In this document: positions 60,868 to 64,000 of the stretch, in pieces
Numbering within the stretch: the first letter of the stretch is position 1
Layout of the letters: each line of letters starts with the position of its first letter
Source: Rhizobium sp. Root1212
GTDB taxonomy: Bacteria > Pseudomonadota > Alphaproteobacteria > Rhizobiales > Rhizobiaceae
DNA length: 64,000 nt
Reading direction: 5' to 3'
Assembly (NCBI RefSeq): GCF_001424985.1
Contig: NZ_LMDA01000023.1
Span: forward strand, 119,495 to 183,494
Position numbers and translations under genes: made by a program
The notes under the pieces: generated by a model
Databases searched by the model: none
Seen by the model: the letters and a program-made list of their open reading frames with translations, nothing else
What the model was told of the DNA's origin: nothing

Positions 60868-61134
60868 ATGACACTTTCGTTCCCCAATGCTGCCAGAAGC
60901 TATGACGAAACCCACATGCGCGTCCGTTTCACGGGCTATGACGGCATGTTCGAGATTAAGTGCTTTCTCTCCGTGGACGTGTTTTCAGGAGAGCTCTCGC
61001 CGCGGAACGCCACCGAAAAAGCGTATCTTGCCGCATTTGACGATATGCGCGCACAAATCTTGGAAACAGCCAGACGCGTCTATAAGTCCAGGCCGCAGGC
61101 AACCATCCTGCTGGATCGGTCGCATTTTCACTGA
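60868..61134 (+). CDS. DUF1488 family protein
   Basis: An 88-aa cytoplasmic protein of DUF1488, a small family common in Proteobacteria: MTLSFPNAARSYDET at the start, then VRFTGYDGMFEIKCF and a C-terminal helix KAYLAAFDDMRAQILETA. Function unknown. SD CGGCGGAG-type is weak. It follows the 33-aa gene closely and precedes the tRNA-Val gene, which reads the other way. Confidence 0.8.
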   Translation: MTLSFPNAARSYDETHMRVRFTGYDGMFEIKCFLSVDVFSGELSPRNATEKAYLAAFDDMRAQILETARRVYKSRPQATILLDRSHFH

Positions 61135-61216
61135 TCGGACCATCAAGCTCTTGCTGTGATCTTCTCTCCCGCCTCGCCGGAGCCTGACGGCGGTCCGCCG
61201 AACGCGACGGCACAAT

Positions 61217-61249
61217 GTAAAAAGGGCTCCCGGTTTCCCGGAAGCCCTT
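61217..61249 (-). terminator. terminator of tRNA-Val
   Basis: On the minus strand AAGGGCTTCCGG / CCGGGAGCCCTT is followed by TTTTT (61217-61222 side), about 20 nt beyond the tRNA 3' end. Confidence 0.75.
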
Positions 61250-61269
61250 GGCTTTTCAGCGAATTTGGA

Positions 61270-61344
<75 letters not shown>

Positions 61345-61452
61345 ATCCGATGTCGGCGCATAGACCACAAAACCCTTTCCGGCGTCAATAGGCTTTCTTG
61401 CACTTTTTGACAGGAAGTTTTGCGGCCCCGCCGACACCCTGGTTTACAAGGG

Positions 61453-61815
61453 TCAGGCGGCCAGCATCTTGTTGACTTCGTCGACGAGGTCGCGAAGGTG
61501 GAAGGGCTTGGAAAGGACTTTCGCGTCCTTCGGGGCCTTCGAATCAGGATTGAGCGCGACGGCAGCAAAGCCGGTGATGAACATCACCTTCAGGTCCGGA
61601 TCGAGCTCGGTGGCGCGGCGCGCCAGCTCGATGCCGTCCATTTCCGGCATGACGATGTCGGTGAGGAGCAGCGAAAAAGGCTCTTCGCGCAGACGATCAT
61701 AAGCGCTGGCGCCATTGTCGAAGGACTGCACCTTGTATCCGGCCTTTTCGAGGGCCTTCACAAGGAAGCGGCGCATATCGTTGTCGTCTTCGGCGAGAAG
61801 GATTTTGGGATTCAT
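61453..61815 (-). CDS. cpdR: cell-cycle response regulator CpdR
   Basis: Single-domain receiver (120 aa), no output domain. Asp10/Asp11 acidic pocket, phospho-acceptor Asp53 (LTDIVMPEMDG) and Lys in SKPF. CpdR controls ClpXP-dependent degradation of cell-cycle proteins (including CtrA route components) when unphosphorylated. The gene ends in Leu-Ala-Ala. It is divergent from the N-formylglutamate amidohydrolase gene, an arrangement seen in Rhizobiaceae. Confidence 0.93.
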   Translation of the reverse strand: MNPKILLAEDDNDMRRFLVKALEKAGYKVQSFDNGASAYDRLREEPFSLLLTDIVMPEMDGIELARRATELDPDLKVMFITGFAAVALNPDSKAPKDAKVLSKPFHLRDLVDEVNKMLAA

Positions 61816-62009
61816 GGGGTTATATGCCGTTGCTGGTAGCGTCGAGGTGTCTGATGCGCGGTTGCATCATGAAACCGCTGATGGGTAAATATCCGGTGAA
61901 GAGCACGGGTCAAGCCCCGCGCAACCGGCAGGTGGGTACTATGGACACAGTTGCCGACTGCTGGCAACATACACGAAATTGCAACATGACGACATGGTAA
62001 AGGCCTCCC

Positions 62010-62894
62010 ATGAGCGGGCACGACAGCGACGCCGATCTGTTCGAGGTTCGCGAGCCGGAAATCCAGCGCATTCCCTTCGTCTTCAATTCGCCCCATAGCG
62101 GGCGTCGCTATAGTCGTACCTTTCTGGAACAGTCTCGGCTCGACGCGCTGTCGATTCGCCGCTCCGAAGATCATTATGTCGATGAGCTTTTCCACAGCGT
62201 CACCGATCTCGGGGCGCCGATGCTTTTGGCGCATTTCCCCCGCGCCTTCCTCGATGTCAACCGCGAGCCTTACGAACTCGATCCGCGCATGTTCGACGGT
62301 GCCTTGCCGCCCTATGCCAATATCGGCTCGATGCGCGTTGCCGGCGGTCTCGGCACGGTGCCGCGGCTGGTGGCGGAAAACATGGATATCTACAAGGGTC
62401 GCTTTCCCGTCGCTGAGGCGCTGGAGCGGGTGGAGACCATCTACAAGCCGTATCACGCGTGTCTGCGCCGGCTGATCGCTCGCACTCATGTCCAGTTCGG
62501 GCTTTCCGTACTTATCGATTGCCATTCCATGCCCGGCAATATCCGCGTTGCCGGCAGCAGCCAGCGGCCGGATTTCATCATCGGTGACCGCTACGGCACC
62601 AGCGCATCGTCGGATCTTTCCCACACGGCGGTTTCGCTGCTCGAAGAGCTGGGCTTCAGCGTGGCGCGCAACAAGCCCTATGCCGGCGGCTTCATCACCG
62701 AGCATTACGGCCGCCCCGCCCGCGGTCTGCATGCGCTGCAGATCGAGATCAATCGCTCGCTCTATGTGGATGAAGTGACGCTGGAGAAGAAGCCGCAATT
62801 CCGGCTGTTTGCCGAAGCGCTCCATGCGTTCCTCCGGGCGCTTTCGCTCTATGTGGAAAAAGACGGCGACGCTGCGGCGCTGGCGGCAGAGTAA
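62010..62894 (+). CDS. N-formylglutamate amidohydrolase family protein
   Basis: A 294-aa zinc-dependent amidohydrolase of the N-formylglutamate deformylase family (often called HutG). Motifs include VFNSPHSGRRY, SEDHYVDELF, LIDCHSMPG and ALQIEINRSLY. HutG acts late in histidine breakdown, but no other hut gene is close, so the physiological substrate is uncertain. It starts at ATG 62010, 195 bp from cpdR. Confidence 0.9.
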   Translation: MSGHDSDADLFEVREPEIQRIPFVFNSPHSGRRYSRTFLEQSRLDALSIRRSEDHYVDELFHSVTDLGAPMLLAHFPRAFLDVNREPYELDPRMFDGALPPYANIGSMRVAGGLGTVPRLVAENMDIYKGRFPVAEALERVETIYKPYHACLRRLIARTHVQFGLSVLIDCHSMPGNIRVAGSSQRPDFIIGDRYGTSASSDLSHTAVSLLEELGFSVARNKPYAGGFITEHYGRPARGLHALQIEINRSLYVDEVTLEKKPQFRLFAEALHAFLRALSLYVEKDGDAAALAAE

Positions 62895-62927
62895 AGCCGC
62901 ATTGCTCTAGATTTCCGGCATATCGCC

Positions 62928-63010
62928 AAAAAAGAACCGCGCACGGGGCGCGGTTTAAGTCTAGGGAGGAAACACCCAAGGAGGGTATTTACAGCCACAA
63001 GTGACTGTAA
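62928..63010 (-). ncRNA. mmgR: MmgR/alpha-r8-like small RNA
   Basis: About 83-nt transcript on the minus strand with three parts. Hairpin 1 is TTACAGTCAC-TT-GTGGCTGTAA right at the 5' end. A second weaker hairpin ACCC-TCCTT-GGGT leads to an unpaired stretch TTTCCTCCCT. An intrinsic terminator AACCGCGC/GCGCGGTT with TTTTTT (62928-62933) ends it. The size, three-part form and the exact pyrimidine motif match the rhizobial MmgR (alpha-r8) family, an Hfq-binding sRNA affecting polyhydroxybutyrate in Sinorhizobium. The CU-rich motif could pair with Shine-Dalgarno sequences. Confidence 0.75.
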
Positions 63011-63014
63011 GGAA

Positions 63015-63043
63015 AAATTAATGCTGCATCGCACAAGTGTCAA
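63015..63043 (-). promoter_or_regulatory. promoter of the MmgR-like RNA
   Basis: TTGACA (63038-63043, part of CTTGACA) and TAATTT (63015-63020) separated by exactly 17 bp, ending about 5 bp before the first hairpin. Confidence 0.65.
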
Positions 63044-63311
63044 GCCATGTTGCGGCCGTTTTGCTGCGTTGCGCAAATCAAGACATCGAGAAAATCGGCG
63101 AAATTAACCGGTTTTTCCCGCTTCCAAGCGCTTTTAGAGATAATTCTCTGGGGTTTTGCCATCGCGTTGGGCAAAGCTTCGCCCAAAAAGAACCTATTCC
63201 CGGCGAATTTGGCATCCTCTTCTTTTTTGAAAAAATCTGTTTTAAGACGGGAAAAGCAGATTTTTCGATCTTTTCGCGCCCCTTTTCCCACGTCATTACT
63301 TGTGAGGTTTC

Positions 63312-64000
63312 ATGCTGCCCGACCGTGCTTTCTTCGATCGTCTTGCCGATGCCGCGCGTGCTGAAACCCTGCCACGTTTCCGTACCGGGATCGGCGTCGC
63401 CAACAAGGAAGCTGCCGGCTTCGATCCGGTGACGGAAGGCGACCGGGCGGCGGAAGCCGCGATCCGGGCGCTGATCGAGCGCGAGTTTCCCGAGCACGGT
63501 ATTCTCGGCGAGGAATATGGCAGCGTCGGGCTGGATCGGGAATATGTCTGGGTGATCGATCCGATCGACGGCACTCGCGCCTTCATTTCCGGGCTTCCGG
63601 TCTGGGGCACGCTGGTCGGCCTTTATAACGAGGGTGAGGCAGTCATGGGGCTGATGGACCAGCCCTTCACCGGCGAGCGCTATTTCGCCGATGGCCGCCG
63701 CTCGGTCTATCGCGGACCCGAGGGTGAAAAGGTGCTTGCGACGCGGCCCTGTGCCGATATTTCCGATGCCATCATGTTCACGACGACGCCCTATCTCTTC
63801 ACCGGCGATATCAAGCGCCGTTTCGACAACGTCGAGAAGCGGGCGCGGCTTTCGCGCTACGGCTGCGATTGCTACGCCTTTGCGCTGCTGGCTGCCGGGC
63901 ATATCGATCTGGTGATCGAAGCCGGGCTGAAGCCCTATGATGTCGGCGGGCTCATTCCGCTGATCGAGCAGGCGGGTGGCATCATGACCAATTGGGATGG
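63312..64000 (+). CDS. hisN: histidinol-phosphatase (IMPase family), 3' end cut off
   Basis: Inositol-monophosphatase-fold phosphatase. Metal motifs GEEYG (about 66-70) and DPIDGTRAF (about 82-90) and the C-terminal YDVGGLIPLIEQAGG are present. In alphaproteobacteria this type removes phosphate from histidinol phosphate in histidine synthesis. About 229 residues lie in the window; the last part is outside. Location next to the HutG-like gene fits the Rhizobiaceae order. ATG 63312 opens the family start MLPDRAFF; GAGG lies 6 nt ahead. Confidence 0.9.
   Translation, partial: MLPDRAFFDRLADAARAETLPRFRTGIGVANKEAAGFDPVTEGDRAAEAAIRALIEREFPEHGILGEEYGSVGLDREYVWVIDPIDGTRAFISGLPVWGTLVGLYNEGEAVMGLMDQPFTGERYFADGRRSVYRGPEGEKVLATRPCADISDAIMFTTTPYLFTGDIKRRFDNVEKRARLSRYGCDCYAFALLAAGHIDLVIEAGLKPYDVGGLIPLIEQAGGIMTNWD

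Overview
The window is chromosomal DNA of an alphaproteobacterium, most likely a member of the Rhizobiaceae (Rhizobium/Agrobacterium-like). The reasons are the high-GC codon use, the cpdR - hutG-like - hisN neighbourhood, a glgP-glgB-glgC-glgA-pgm glycogen operon, the aa3 oxidase subunit IV, CtrA-type TTAA-N7-TTAA sites, a speF-type leader ahead of ornithine decarboxylase, and dispersed RIME-like intergenic repeats. I see no plasmid, phage or insertion-sequence genes. Genus and species cannot be fixed from the sequence alone.

Layout. 1-8.1 kb: a LacI regulator and xylulokinase (cut by the window edge), tRNA hydroxylase TrhO, a CYTH protein, KDPG aldolase, a DUF533/TerB-like protein, a small membrane protein, a NicO-type Ni/Co exporter with its DUF1007 partner, and a LysR regulator. 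8.1-19.9 kb: ornithine decarboxylase behind a ~420-nt structured leader and a GNAT protein, a frameshifted outer-membrane barrel gene, a small secreted Gly/Asn-rich protein, a His-rich G3E GTPase overlapping a WD40 gene, a creatininase, MarR and LacI regulators, a 2-hydroxyacid dehydrogenase and a PuuD-like amidotransferase. 20.3-25.4 kb: a membrane GGDEF-EAL protein, a FeeM-like N-acyltransferase with CtrA sites in its promoter, oxidase subunit IV, a TPR lipoprotein and ribosomal protein S21. 25.8-31 kb: the heterotetrameric sarcosine oxidase operon soxBDAG. 31-43 kb: MaoC dehydratase, then the glycogen genes (glgX separated from glgP-B-C-A-pgm by a RIME-like repeat) with a tandem LacI-type operator upstream of glgP.

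43-53 kb: a TadG-like pilus protein, then a three-gene peptide-modification cluster (transglutaminase-DUF2126, circularly permuted ATP-grasp/alpha-E fusion, second transglutaminase), then VOC and DUF899 genes divergent from a MarR regulator across a perfect palindrome. 53-64 kb: a VOC protein, a secreted esterase, an OpgC-like acyltransferase, ilvD, a calcium-binding beta-roll protein, a pocket of small genes, tRNA-Val(GAC), cpdR, an N-formylglutamate amidohydrolase, a small RNA closely resembling MmgR/alpha-r8, and hisN (cut by the window edge).

Much of the window concerns carbon storage and catabolism (xylose, Entner-Doudoroff, glycogen, sarcosine), overlaid with cell-cycle and c-di-GMP regulation (CpdR, CtrA sites, GGDEF-EAL). 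The least understood unit is the 44.7-51.3 kb amidoligase-type cluster. The best RNA candidates are the speF-type leader and the MmgR-like sRNA.
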